Source: Prostheceraeus crozeri
Taxonomy: Eukaryota; Platyhelminthes; Polycladida; Euryleptidae
NCBI GenBank assembly: GCA_907163375.1
Contig: CAJQUW010005278.1
Location: 310,001-374,000, forward strand
Reading direction: 5' to 3'
DNA length: 64,000 nt
Part shown: positions 44,318-54,130 of the stretch, piece by piece
Layout of the letters: the number at the start of each line of letters is the position of its first letter
Numbering within the stretch: position 1 is the first letter of the stretch
Position numbers and translations under genes: made by a program
The notes under the pieces: generated by a model
Databases searched by the model: none
Seen by the model: only the letters and a program-made list of their open reading frames with translations
Told to the model about the DNA's origin: nothing

Positions 44318-44887
44318 AAACATAATGTTGGAAAAATTGTTTTTTATTTTACAATCCGCTGGGTACGTACACTCGATGAGATAGTCCAGGATCACATTTG
44401 CTTGTACATGAGATTTTAGTCCAGTAATGATCACTTTACTATTATGAAAGATTGCAACATGCACAGGTAACCAACAACTAATGAGAGCTGCAGGAAAAAG
44501 TTCGGGTTCATAACACAAATTGTAACTGCTGGTACGAATCTTCAAAAATGATACACTTTCACTCAATTGAGTGGAGATCACCATATTGTCCACAGTCAGA
44601 TTCGACATCACACACCTCTCCCTCTTCCATATCCGACGTAGTAGTCTTTGTAGCTCTAAGCGCATTGACTGCGCCGATGAATGAGAAAGGGCGCCGAGAA
44701 TCTGTACAGTCCCATTTGGGAAGAGTTGAAGATTCCGTGAATTGTTCATCTTCACCACTAACATTTGAGGTCGGCCCGGGTAATACTTGCTGTTTGGAAG
44801 GTGTTGGTGTAATGTTGTGAGATCGATTTTGGTGTAGAGTCTGAAGCGACGGAGAATGTTGACGATGGTGTAGCGATGGCGCTTCAT
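44258..44887 (-). CDS. TATA-binding-protein homologue (viral TBP-like)
   Basis: This 209-residue protein has two repeats of the TBP saddle. Repeat 1 has NLQLFPNGTVQILGA near residue 52. Repeat 2 has the diagnostic YEPELFPAALISCW, followed by HVAIFHNSKVIITGLKS near residue 150. Cellular TBP has YEPELFP and an (I/L)IF.SGK.V.TGAK strand in the same places. The Phe in each strand sits where the TBP phenylalanines kink the minor groove. A TATAAAA box lies 37 bp upstream. The outer element has an intact homologue in the same position (58802-59371). It is likely to act in transcription of the viral genome. The frame is intact, with a C-terminal extension beyond the saddle. Confidence 0.85.
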   Translation of the reverse strand: MKRHRYTIVNILRRFRLYTKIDLTTLHQHLPNSKYYPGRPQMLVVKMNNSRNLQLFPNGTVQILGALSHSSAQSMRLELQRLLRRIWKRERCVMSNLTVDNMVISTQLSESVSFLKIRTSSYNLCYEPELFPAALISCWLPVHVAIFHNSKVIITGLKSHVQANVILDYLIECTYPADCKIKNNFSNIMFLFQIMIEPTNHFFIRGWIT

Positions 44888-44923
44888 GATAAAAAAATGA
44901 GTAAATTGAGCGATGTACCTTCC

Positions 44924-44930
44924 TTTTATA
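44924..44930 (-). promoter_or_regulatory. TATA box of the TBP-like gene
   Basis: On the minus strand TATAAAA (in GTATAAAAGGA) lies 37 bp before the ATG at 44887, at the usual pol II distance. A related GTATAGAAG stands just after the duplicated neighbour gene at 45300. Confidence 0.6.
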
Positions 44931-44936
44931 CTTTTC

Positions 44937-45209
44937 TCAACTACCTTGATGAAATGTGAAGTTAGTATGGAGTTGGGAATGATAGAGTTGAATTCGCCGT
45001 TTGTTCACGCGTAACCATATGCGATTTCCAATACGTGAATGTCTTTTCATATAGAAGTATTTCAAATCCTTCATGATATGATGTAGAGATTGAAAATGAC
45101 GAAAAGATAAAGCAAACTCTCTTCTCACATTTCCAGTTGAATCTTTGAAATAGACGTTTCGATCATGATCCGTTTCAATACGCTGTAGGGAATCTAATTT
45201 CCAACTCAT
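44937..45209 (-). CDS. small duplicated protein upstream of TBP-like, copy 1 (possibly PC4-like)
   Basis: A 90-residue intact frame. The text WKLDSLQRIETD, NVYFKDSTGNVRREFALS, FQSLHHIMKDLKYF and GNRIWLR suggests a short beta sheet followed by a helix. This faintly recalls the PC4/Sub1 transcription cofactor fold (strands, then ISL...W..L...I). The similarity is weak and not proof. A second copy lies just upstream (45276-45587). A perfect minus-strand ATGCAAAT (45237-45244) stands 27 bp before the ATG. The outer element has a comparable frame directly before its TBP-like gene. Confidence 0.55.
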   Translation of the reverse strand: MSWKLDSLQRIETDHDRNVYFKDSTGNVRREFALSFRHFQSLHHIMKDLKYFYMKRHSRIGNRIWLRVNKRRIQLYHSQLHTNFTFHQGS

Positions 45210-45236
45210 GGTGAGTGGTAGTCATGTCTGATTAAG

Positions 45237-45244
45237 ATTTGCAT
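45237..45244 (-). promoter_or_regulatory. ATGCAAAT motif before the small duplicated gene
   Basis: A perfect octamer on the minus strand ends 27 bases before the ATG at 45209. Its orientation and spacing agree with the plus-strand copies. Confidence 0.5.
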
Positions 45245-45275
45245 GGTAGGGCGATGAACTCACGACGAATAAATG

Positions 45276-45587
45276 TCATGATGGAGCGATGTATGTATCT
45301 TCTATACTTCTCCCAATTGTATTTGCGAAATGAGAAGCAGTTGCGGAATGAGAATGGCAGATTTGAATTTCATTGTTGCGACGTTGAATCCAAACTTGAT
45401 CACCCAAGGAGATGAATCTTAATGTTTCAAAATATTCCAAATCCCTCATGATATCATTGAGGTTGACAAATTGTCGCCATGTTAATGTAATACCTCTTCA
45501 TGTATGACCATGAGAATTTTTGAAATGTACGTTTCCATCACGATCAACTCTGATATATTGTAGAGAGTCCAAAATCCAAGTGTTCAT
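45276..45587 (-). pseudogene. small duplicated protein, copy 2, with TGA
   Basis: This 103-codon frame is paralogous to 44937-45209: shared WILDSLQYIRVD, GNVHFKNSHG, NLNDIMRDLEYF and a GDQVW strand. TGA at codon 30 (45498-45500) interrupts it. The duplication also covers downstream sequence, since GAGAAGTATAGAAG and TACATCGCTC recur after both copies. The ATG at 45587 is only 35 bases from the divergent ATG at 45623, so they share one promoter region. Confidence 0.6.
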
Positions 45588-45593
45588 GATGTT

Positions 45594-45601
45594 ATGCAAA
45601 G
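45594..45601 (+). promoter_or_regulatory. ATGCAAAG motif in a divergent promoter
   Basis: ATGCAAAG ends 21 bases before the + gene at 45623. It lies within the 35-base space to the divergent minus-strand gene. Confidence 0.45.
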
Positions 45602-45622
45602 CCGCAGATCAGCAATATCAAA

Positions 45623-47022
45623 ATGTCGTTTTATCATATTTTGCTTAGCAATGCGGCCACAAAGAGATATGCTAATAATCGAGCCGCACTCTTTTCTACA
45701 CCCATTGATCATACACAACAGCTAAATGGAAAGTGGGAAGTGGGTATCACTCAACTTGTTCATAGCAACTGTGTCTATACTTTTAATCATGAAGTGATGA
45801 CTATTAATATGAGACGCACAGCTGCTTACCAATGTGAAAAGGGCTGCCGAGTATACATTCCACAGTGGCCAAAGAAAGATCTCTTATCATGTAAAAAGTT
45901 TATATATGATTTCCTGAATAAAGCGTGTAAACATATTGTCCAATTTACTCCGCACAATGATGATCACAATTATGTACATCATGTAGTTGAGAAAGATTGG
46001 ATTGTTGGTTTAAGTCCAAGTTTAAGAAATGATTTAGGTTACCTCGCTAGCGCCTTAACAAGCTATGATAATTATAACGTTAATTACCACCCAAGTGGTC
46101 ATAAACAGTTAATATATCGAGAGGAAGCTTATTATGTAGATCTTATTCCAAGAAATGAGAAGACGTTGGTGAAGAAGATTGTGATTAAGCCAAGAAAGAC
46201 AAACATTACTCCTGAAACATTATTGAAGAAATTTAATTATCTCCTTCGAGTTGATGGTGAACAAGTGGCAACATTGACTTATATCAAATCATCTAATCAT
46301 ATTGCAATAAGTAAATTAAATGATGATGATCTAGTATTAGTTTGTTCAAAAGATTTTCATCAGTTCTTACGACATCGTTCTGCAGCTGTTCATGGAAAAT
46401 TTGATATGCAACATTTGCCATGTGAAAGGTCAAATCAATTTGATACAGAATGGACCGTATCTTTATTCAGAAAGTGTGTAGAGCCTTTAGGTGGTATCTT
46501 ATATGAAACAAGAGTGTTGATGCCTCGGCATTATTACTTCAGTTAAATTGGTTGTAGATTATTTAAATGAAGTGATTAATGAGCAACATATTTCATTTTC
46601 TGTAAAAAAATGTGCTTTTGTCTCTCACTATAAGTGGAAAAGGTATTGAACTAATTATGGATAAAACTCTAATGGACATTTTGGGTTTTGATCAAAATAT
46701 CTTTAAAAGTGGTACTGTAACCAAAGCTAGCGCAGACATGTCGCTATCGCGTCGTATTAACTATTTTCAGATATATTCCAATATTGGTGAAGATGTACGT
46801 GTGGGAGATGTTGAAGCTCCATTGCTAGCAATGATACCATACCAGCCAAAAAGCTGCAGTATTTTATCTGAGCATACTTTCAAGACAGTGCATTATACAA
46901 AGCTGAAATCAAACTACATCCCACAAATTGATATTGCAATTTATGACGATGCTAGTGGGTTAATTCCTTTTCATAAAGATGCTGTGACAAGTATCACACT
47001 CCATTTCCGAATGAAGAGTTAA
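45623..47022 (+). pseudogene. putative virion protein, WEVG family, paralogue 1 (frameshifted)
   Basis: The N-terminal module has SNAATKRYANNRAALFSTPI and LNGKWEVGITQLVH, a signature of a protein found beside capsid genes in many animal adintovirus-like loci. The long middle is beta-rich. The C-terminal part carries LMDILGFDQ, VRVGDVEAPLL and an IPFHKDAVTSITLHFR end. A frameshift near 46545 separates the last ~160 codons (46549-47022), so it is broken. The second gene at 47062-48619 and the outer gene at 61854-63329 share the layout. A penton, spike or fibre role is plausible but unproven. Confidence 0.65.
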
Positions 47023-47029
47023 TGCAAAA
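47022..47029 (+). promoter_or_regulatory. ATGCAAAA motif before paralogue 2
   Basis: ATGCAAAA ends 32 bases before the preferred ATG at 47062. It overlaps the end of the preceding gene. Confidence 0.4.
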
Positions 47030-47061
47030 GTATGCTAATATATTTTTCCAATGTGAATAAT

Positions 47062-48619
47062 ATGGAAAGTGAAAATAAGGACTCGTTTCTAATCTACTTA
47101 CCCAGTAATGCTTCTATGAATAAATTTCCCAATAATAAACCATCAGACTATCGAGTAGAATTAAATCGTCCATTTCTTCTAGAAGGTGAATGGGAAGTAG
47201 GTGTTTCCAGCATTTGCTATGATAGCAATATTCAGAATGTGAATGATGTGGAAGAAATGATATTGACTCCTCGCACCCATGATGGAATAACGATGAATAA
47301 TGCATTCCAGTTCCCATACAATTTGACATCAGATGGAAAGTGGAACTATGAATGGATTCAGATAAAATCAGATTATTATGGTCCATTTGGGAATGAGAAA
47401 ATTATTAAGGCGTTCAATAGTGGTAATACTTCCATCATGAAGAATAAGGATCAGAAAGTTTGTGAGTTTACTATCTATCATTGGAGTGGGAGACAGTTCC
47501 TTTGCTTTCATTCTTTTACTAAAGGTCTTACACTGAGGTTGGATAATGAATTCTATCCACATCTTGGTTTTGGCCATGGACTACATCTAACGTCAATTGC
47601 TACTGCAAATGTTAAAAAAGTTTATTCAAATCAAATCAACAAATTTCATTATAAATTTAAAATATTTGATGAATATGTTGTAGAATGTGAAGAACGCATC
47701 ATTTTGAAAAAGCGTGGTGTTCAACCTTTATCACTTATTGAGTTAGTAAACGATGGAATGAGACTGTGGGTAAGAAGTATGGAGAGAAAATTATGGCGGA
47801 CAAAAATAAGTTGGTTATTCAGAAATATAATGACAAACTTACAGTTTATTTCTCTCCAACCTTGCGTCATTTTGTAAGACATTATACGCCTATTATTGGA
47901 AGCGGTGTGGTGTATGCTTCTCATGAATATCGCACTAATTCTGATTTAGTTAATGATGAATGGTGGGTGGACATCTATGGTGATCGCATCAAGAATATTT
48001 ACCAGTCTTATGAAGAATCTAAAGTTGCTATCAATATAATGCCGCGCCCATATCATATAGTTGAAAGCTTCATTCATGTAGTAAATCCTTATAAACAACA
48101 GAAGTTGAAGCATGTGATGAAAAGTAAATATGATGTAAAGACACACCACATTTCGTTTTTAATTGAAAATCAACGCGTTGTTCTGAAACTGGGTGATGAC
48201 ATTCAATGTCAATTGAGTAAAAATTTGAAAAAACTCTTTGGTTTTTCAATGCTACAAAATATATTTACTGGTGCGCAAACGATTGGTATAGAAACACCTA
48301 TGACACTTGATAAACATGAACAACACCTTTACATTCAAAGTGATTTGATTCTACCTATTTCTGTTGGCGAGGAAACGAATACATTTTACGTGATTTCATT
48401 CATGATAAGGATGTTTTATATGGAATAGTCGAGATGTTTCAACCTATTTTCTACCATCCTGTTATCAAACAAACTATACCCTCTATTTCTATCAAAATTA
48501 CAAATGGTCTACATGAGTGCATCCATGTCAAACATACTAAATCCCTCGTAACTTTAGTGTTTCGGAAAACAAAGCGAAGTCATTGTGATATGTTTATTGA
48601 AATAAAAATATGTGTATGA
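47062..48619 (+). pseudogene. putative virion protein, WEVG family, paralogue 2 (two frameshifts)
   Basis: The N-terminus has YLPSNASMNKFPNNKPSDYR and LLEGEWEVGVSSICY, the same module as the preceding gene but with a clearer SN-S...FP.N pattern. The second frame (47766-48428) includes LGDDIQCQLSKNLKKLFGF. The third (48434-48619) gives the C-terminal end with LVTLVFRKTKR. Frame changes near 47800 and 48390 break the gene. It is a tandem, diverged duplicate of 45623-47022. A poly-A signal AATAAA lies at its very end. Function unknown. Confidence 0.62.
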
Positions 48620-48755
48620 AAAAGTCTTTTCACAGATATAGGGGAATGGGCTGACTGTAGGCATACATTCACAAGGAAGAAACAATCTAATGCGATACAT
48701 AAAACAACCATGTATATCTACAAAAAGCAACATCAAAATACTGAGTTAAAGTTGA

Positions 48756-51700
48756 TTATGTCAATACATCTCCTGAATGTGGTAGCGTGAGTTTTATTCT
48801 TTTGGGTGGAGGTATGTTTGTGTCAGGATGTCCATGTGGAAGAGATGTGTTATGTCCTATCCAACACCTCTTATCCTCCCATGCTGAAAGCGCTCGTTTC
48901 TTAAATGTGTACGTTTTCACAGTATGAACTTGAGATTTTAAGATTGTCATATTGACAAACGTTATAGTTTTATTTTTATAGGCCTTCTTATAGGACCGAT
49001 GTTTCATTTTGTGAACAATGGATTTTGATATACCTTTAGCACGCTTAATACTATCTGCACATTCTTTTAATTTCATGGAATACATTTTAGGACGGAGGAG
49101 AATCATTTCATCTATTTCCTTTCCTGCTGTTTCATCCTTAAAACAACCAAGTTTGGCTTTATTCTGTATGGAATAGAGTGGATGAGTGGGATTGTAGTTA
49201 GATGTGTCGAAATATTTTTCTAATGACTTGCCTACTTCATTAAAATTTAAATCTTTTTGAGTGGTAATTCCTAAAAAGAAACTATCTGTATCACCACCCA
49301 GCAGGCGAACCTCTTTTACGAGAGGGCATGGTTTTAATATTTTGTAGAAGAGTTGATACATTTCAAGCTTGGAATAATCTAAAACGGCTTGCCCAATATA
49401 GATGGGTTTGCACAACTCAACTTCTGATTTTATCATTTTAACACCTACAATGTCCTCATCGATAATGTCTCTATCGATGAATATAGGTGATGAGGTCAAT
49501 TTGTGATATTTTTGATCATCAGTGACTAGTTTATAGTTTACACGTTTTCTAACATACTCCATCGTCTTTCCGAAAAGACTATTATTCTTATACTTATAAA
49601 AATCTTTTTCAAAATTATTTTGGGCGAGTAGACGTTTCTGGCTGTTACTATCAATATATGGTTTGAGGAAGGCTTTCTGTCTAAATTTGATGATGCGGTG
49701 AACTGACTTTAGAAGAGTGCCCATTTCTAAATAGAATTTTAGTATGCAGAAGTGCACGAGATAATTTTTCTTATCATATATGGTCAGTAAAAGTTTGCGG
49801 CATGGTTTGTACCTTGGCTGTCCACACTCTGTTAAGTTATTATGAAATTGTGACATGAATGGTGAAAACATATCTTCAGTCACTTCACCAGATTCAGGTG
49901 CGAGTGGGAAATCAGCAGTTTTATTTTTGATACTATTTGGATAAATCAAATCCACTTCAAAATAATATCCCCAATCACCTTCATCTGGAATCTTCAGTAT
50001 GTTTGAAGGGTTGGAGTAATACTCAAGCTCATCTTGTTTTGACCAACTAAACTCGGAATGAGGTAGTGGTTTAGACAGTGAACTGCCATATAAATTATTT
50101 TGGTCATAGTACTTTAGGTGGATATGATCATTACCTACTGTTTTAGATTTTATATGATGTTTATTTACAAATGTGAGACCACCGCATATTCCTCGCTCAA
50201 ATATGTTATACATCTCCGGGTCTTGTAAGAGATGGATGGTCTCACCAGTCATTTTAAAGGCTGATTTAAAGGACATGGCTGGTAGACTGACAAAGTGGAC
50301 AGGATCTAATTTGTCTTCTTCTAATGCCACTCGTCGAAATTCATGAAAGACATCAGCCAGCAAAATGACATCTAATTCTAAGTAAACGATCATAAGTAAA
50401 CGATCACGCCAAACGTTTCACAATCAAATTTTGTCCATGCCTCTTGAGCATGTTCATAGTCCTCTACTGGACAATCTTCACCCGTCAAATCGTTTTGGAA
50501 TTTGTCAATGGAAGGAAGGGTTGTTTCATTTAGTTTAGACATTGAGCTAAAATACGCATGGGGAAAGACTCCTTTGCGAGTGATCATGTCATCTGTTAAG
50601 TTTGGATAGTGTTTCTTCAAAGTTTGACTATGGGGAAGAAACTTGAGATTTCGAACGAGAGAAGCTAGTGACGCTGACATGAATTGAAATGAATCTAAAA
50701 ATTTTATTTCGAAGAAGACTGTCTTATTTTCTTTAGTTTTATCTACTGGTACTTTTGCTGTCATTGCCATGAATTTTTCTCCCGTTTGCGCTATTACATT
50801 AAATTGCCACGATTTCATCTGGCTCAACCCTCCTTTTATGAGCACATGACTGTCATAGCCCTTAAAGTTATGAAAAATGACGGGTAGTACACGACGTCTC
50901 AACCTAAGTGAAAAGTTACATTTAGAGCAGAGTGCGTTTCTAAATTTACCAGTGATATGATCATGATCACGCACTTTCTTAATTTTATCGTCATCAAACG
51001 TTTTATGACATTTAGGGCACGATGTGCAACTTTCAAATTTTTGTTTGTCTTCATCTGACATATGTAGTGACTTACGTTGCAATTGGGAATCATATTATTG
51101 CTGAAATTTGGCAGCTTTATTGAGATATTCTAGAAATTTTGAAATACAATCTTCACCTTGCCAAGTATGCATTTTGTTTTGCCTATTCCTAAAGTGGTCA
51201 TGCCATACTTCATAGCAGCATATGGCTGCTGGCTTGTGGATGTTATCATCAATGTAGCATTCGATGTCTGCGTAAATGACACGCAGGGGACTTAATTCGT
51301 CACCATTATCCCTATGTGAAAATATTTTATCTTTGGGCATGCGTTCCATTTGTAATTTACTTCGCTTGCACCATTCATAATGAGTTTCAAATTTATGTTT
51401 ACTCCAAAAGGAGCGGATGCAGCGGTCGCATACAAAATGTTCACCACTTTTAGAGTGTCCCAAGTGTGTATACAAGCGAGAGATTTTGGGAATACCACAG
51501 TAGTGCCATTCCTCGCTATCATCTTGTTTTACTAATAAGAGGTTGACTACACGTTCATAACAAGTTGAACGTGAATTATGGCGGGCACCCTTCAACCCCT
51601 TCTCCCACACGTGAACTACAATTTTAATCTGATTATGTTTCTCGAACGTTTCTACATCTTTGATTTTCATGTTGTCACTATCACAACCTTCAAAGTCTAG

Positions 51701-52739
51701 TTCATCCTCCCACTGTCTATAGCTATAGGTGCGATCTCGATGCGCGTTGATATCATTATAGTGGAGAATGGATAGGACGGCATATTTGAAACACTGCGAT
51801 TCACAATCGACATTGATGACAGCTTTCTTATTATACAACGTTTTTGGTAGTTTAAATGTGCCTCGAGTTGCATGACTTTCTAATAGGGAAATTTTGAATA
51901 TGGCTGAGTCCATGCCATCAAAAATGAGAGCGCTGTCGCGCTGATTGAACTTATCTACATTTGATTTTAAACATTGAATATGGAAATTTAGCCAAGACTC
52001 GCAGTCTACAACTTCGGTTGCGGAAGAGGAAGGAACATGAAACTGTATTCCCTCCATCACTTGACCCGTTTGAAAATCTATTTTAATATATTTTAGTTTG
52101 AGGTAGATGAGCGCCTTCATTCTAAAATTGTCTAAATTGTTGAAGAGCGCTTCGATAATGTTAGAATTTTGAAGGAGCCACTCAGGAAAATCTACTATTT
52201 GAGTATTGGACTCCATGCAGTAGTCGCGTACTAAATGAATATGGGGAAACGTTAATGAAGGAGATTGTAGAGGTACCGTAGGTGTAGTGATCATTTGCAT
52301 GCGTGTGTTGAAGTCTGTGCGAAGATCGCTGAAAGGAGCTATCGAAAGAAAGAGGGCACAAATCACAAGGAAAGGAGATGTCATCGTCAGAATCAACTTC
52401 ACCTCCGGAGATTGATGCCGCTTTGCGTTGACACACACGTTGTTTGATCTGTCGAAGGAGACTGTGCTTCCTTGTAAAAATATGTCCGCAGTGAGCACAT
52501 TCCCACTCGTTGCCTTGTCGCGAGAGTCATGAGCTGGAACTAACATCACCTGAAAGAGAAATCATTCTATCATCTCTGTTCAAGTCTCAGTGTATTGTTA
52601 CAACCTACCTTCACTCAACAGCTCTAAACTTTCCTCCAGAAGGGAGGGCTTTGGTGATGAAGTAGATGCCTGAAATTGAGGAAGATGCTATTAGCCACAC
52701 GTTTGAGGGAGATGAGAGAGGAAATCTTCAACTTACCAT
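48756..52739 (-). pseudogene. polB: inner element family B DNA polymerase, spliced and broken
   Basis: Exon 1 is just the ATG (52737-52739). It is followed by intron 52670-52736, exon 2 52609-52669, intron 52550-52608 and a long exon. N-terminal zinc fingers (ECAHCGHIF; FPCDLCPLSF) are in the frame predicted by the splicing. Then come a CFKYAVLSILHYND module, exonuclease YADIEC, HNFKGYDSH and YLELDVILLAD, an embedded RDHDHITGKFR zinc motif, and polymerase motifs NNLYGSSL, KNNSLFG and GGDTDSFF. Damage: TGA at 52527-52529, a frame change near 52300, TAA at 51095-51097, and a 14-bp tandem duplication near 50390-50412 that shifts the frame in Exo III. The outer copy is collinear. It is transcribed against the late genes, as usual for Polintons. 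Confidence 0.93.
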
Positions 52740-52803
52740 TTCAAGGAAATTATGTTTAAGGTTGATTTTTCAACAAGATAGAGACTTCACTCAAATAATA
52801 CGT

Positions 52804-52896
52804 CTCAAATTTGGAATTCACGAGAGAGCAGTTCACTTGTACGCCTCAAATATAGAATTCGCTAGAGAACAGTTCACTTACACGTCTCAAATAGAG
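52804..52896. repeat. 41-bp tandem repeat in the PolB leader
   Basis: Units start CTCAAAT at 52804, 52845 and 52886 with a 41-bp period and contain GAATTC...GAGA..CAGTTCACTT. They lie between the PolB start and a minus-strand TATATA at about 52913, so they would be transcribed in the 5' leader. They also lie upstream of the divergent gene at 53017. Confidence 0.75.
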
Positions 52897-53016
52897 TGAA
52901 ATGACACTTTGCATATATACTTTCATATTCATCATTCATTGGCTGTTCATTATGATTGGTTGCTTGTTTATACTTAAGAATTAGAAAACATTTCAAAGTT
53001 ATTATTCACAGTCAAC

Positions 53017-53469
53017 ATGACAAGCCCTCCGACAACGAACACTACATTGGAGTTCTCTTCTCCATGCTCATCGCCAAAGGCGCTCGTTGCACCAAACGCT
53101 CCAACGAAGGAGAAGGTAGAGAAGGTGTACCGACTCGACAACATTAGAACGTTGACATTACCAGCGGACGCCGAAGAGGAGAGTGTATGTGAGAAGGAGT
53201 GTCCCGACTTAACAGGCGTGAGGTGGAAGTATCTGCAGTACGATACTGATGATGTGATAGAGATCACCAGCACCAAATTCCTACATCAATTATGGGAATG
53301 GTACACCCCTAAATCCCAGCCACGAACTATGGCGGAGTGGGAATACATCGACAAAGTGAGGCTCGCGGTAGAAGAACGATTGAAGCAAGTGAACTGTTTT
53401 TGTGATCTGTGTGAAGTCAGACTCTGGGACGATGTTGACGATGAAGACCTTTGGAAATACATGCCATAA
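53017..53469 (+). CDS. unknown 150-residue acidic protein
   Basis: An intact frame from ATG 53017 to TAA 53469. Ser/Thr/Pro-rich start, then a Cys-containing EEESVCEKECPDLTGVRW, a Trp-rich WEWYTPKSQPRTMAEWEYI, and a CFCDLC motif before an acidic DDVDDEDLW end. CxCxxC could bind metal but no family is recognised. It is divergent from PolB, with a TTTATACTTAA box about 45 bp upstream. Its 3' end runs into a triple tandem repeat with AATAAA signals. Confidence 0.6.
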   Translation: MTSPPTTNTTLEFSSPCSSPKALVAPNAPTKEKVEKVYRLDNIRTLTLPADAEEESVCEKECPDLTGVRWKYLQYDTDDVIEITSTKFLHQLWEWYTPKSQPRTMAEWEYIDKVRLAVEERLKQVNCFCDLCEVRLWDDVDDEDLWKYMP

Positions 53470-53516
53470 TAAATTTTTATTTCGTATTATCTTTGCTTTC
53501 ATACTGACTTACTTGA

Positions 53517-54130
53517 ATGGGGCTTCAGTGGATGATTTAACCATGTATACTTTTTCATTTGGAAATAGTAGCACACTTAGTTTAACTTGCAAATCTTATA
53601 ACATTTCATATGGGTGACAATGGTAGATGAAGTAGTGTTAAATAAAATTCAGATAGCTTATACTTCTGATACAGGGATAGCAATCGACTGCGATCCATGT
53701 GTAAAGAGCTTGTTAGACTACGGATGGGGCTTAAGTGGATGATTTAACCATGTATACTTTTTCATTTGGAAATAGTAGCACGCTTAGTTTAACTTGTAAA
53801 TCTTATAACATTTCATATGGGCGATGATCGTAGATGAAATATTGTTAAATAAAATAAAGATAGCTTACATGATTCTGGGATAGCAATCGACTGCGATCCA
53901 TGTGTAAAGAGCTTGTTAGACTGCGGATGGGGCTCAAGTGGATGATTTAACCATGTATACTTTTTCATTTGGAAATAGTAGCACGCTTAGTTTAACTTGT
54001 AAATCTTATAACATTTCATATGGGCGATGATGGTAGATGAAATAGTGTTAAATAAAATGAAGATAGCTTACATGATTCTGGGATAGCAATCGACTGCGAT
54101 CCATGTGTAAAGAGCTTGTTAGACTACGGA
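53517..54130 (+). repeat. three tandem copies of a ~205-bp repeat
   Basis: Units begin ATGGGGCTT(C/A/C)A at 53517, 53724 and 53927 (periods 207 and 203). Each includes GGATGATTTAACCATG, a GTTAAATAAAAT poly-A-like signal and, near the end, GGGATAGCAATCGACTGCGA. The copies differ by a few substitutions and small indels. Part of the unit end recurs at about 54935. Tandem poly-A signals could end the gene at 53017-53469. Confidence 0.9.

Noticed and set aside
53517..54130. CRISPR-like or satellite array
   Set aside because: Units are 205 bp with no unique spacers and the host is eukaryotic. It is a local three-copy tandem repeat.
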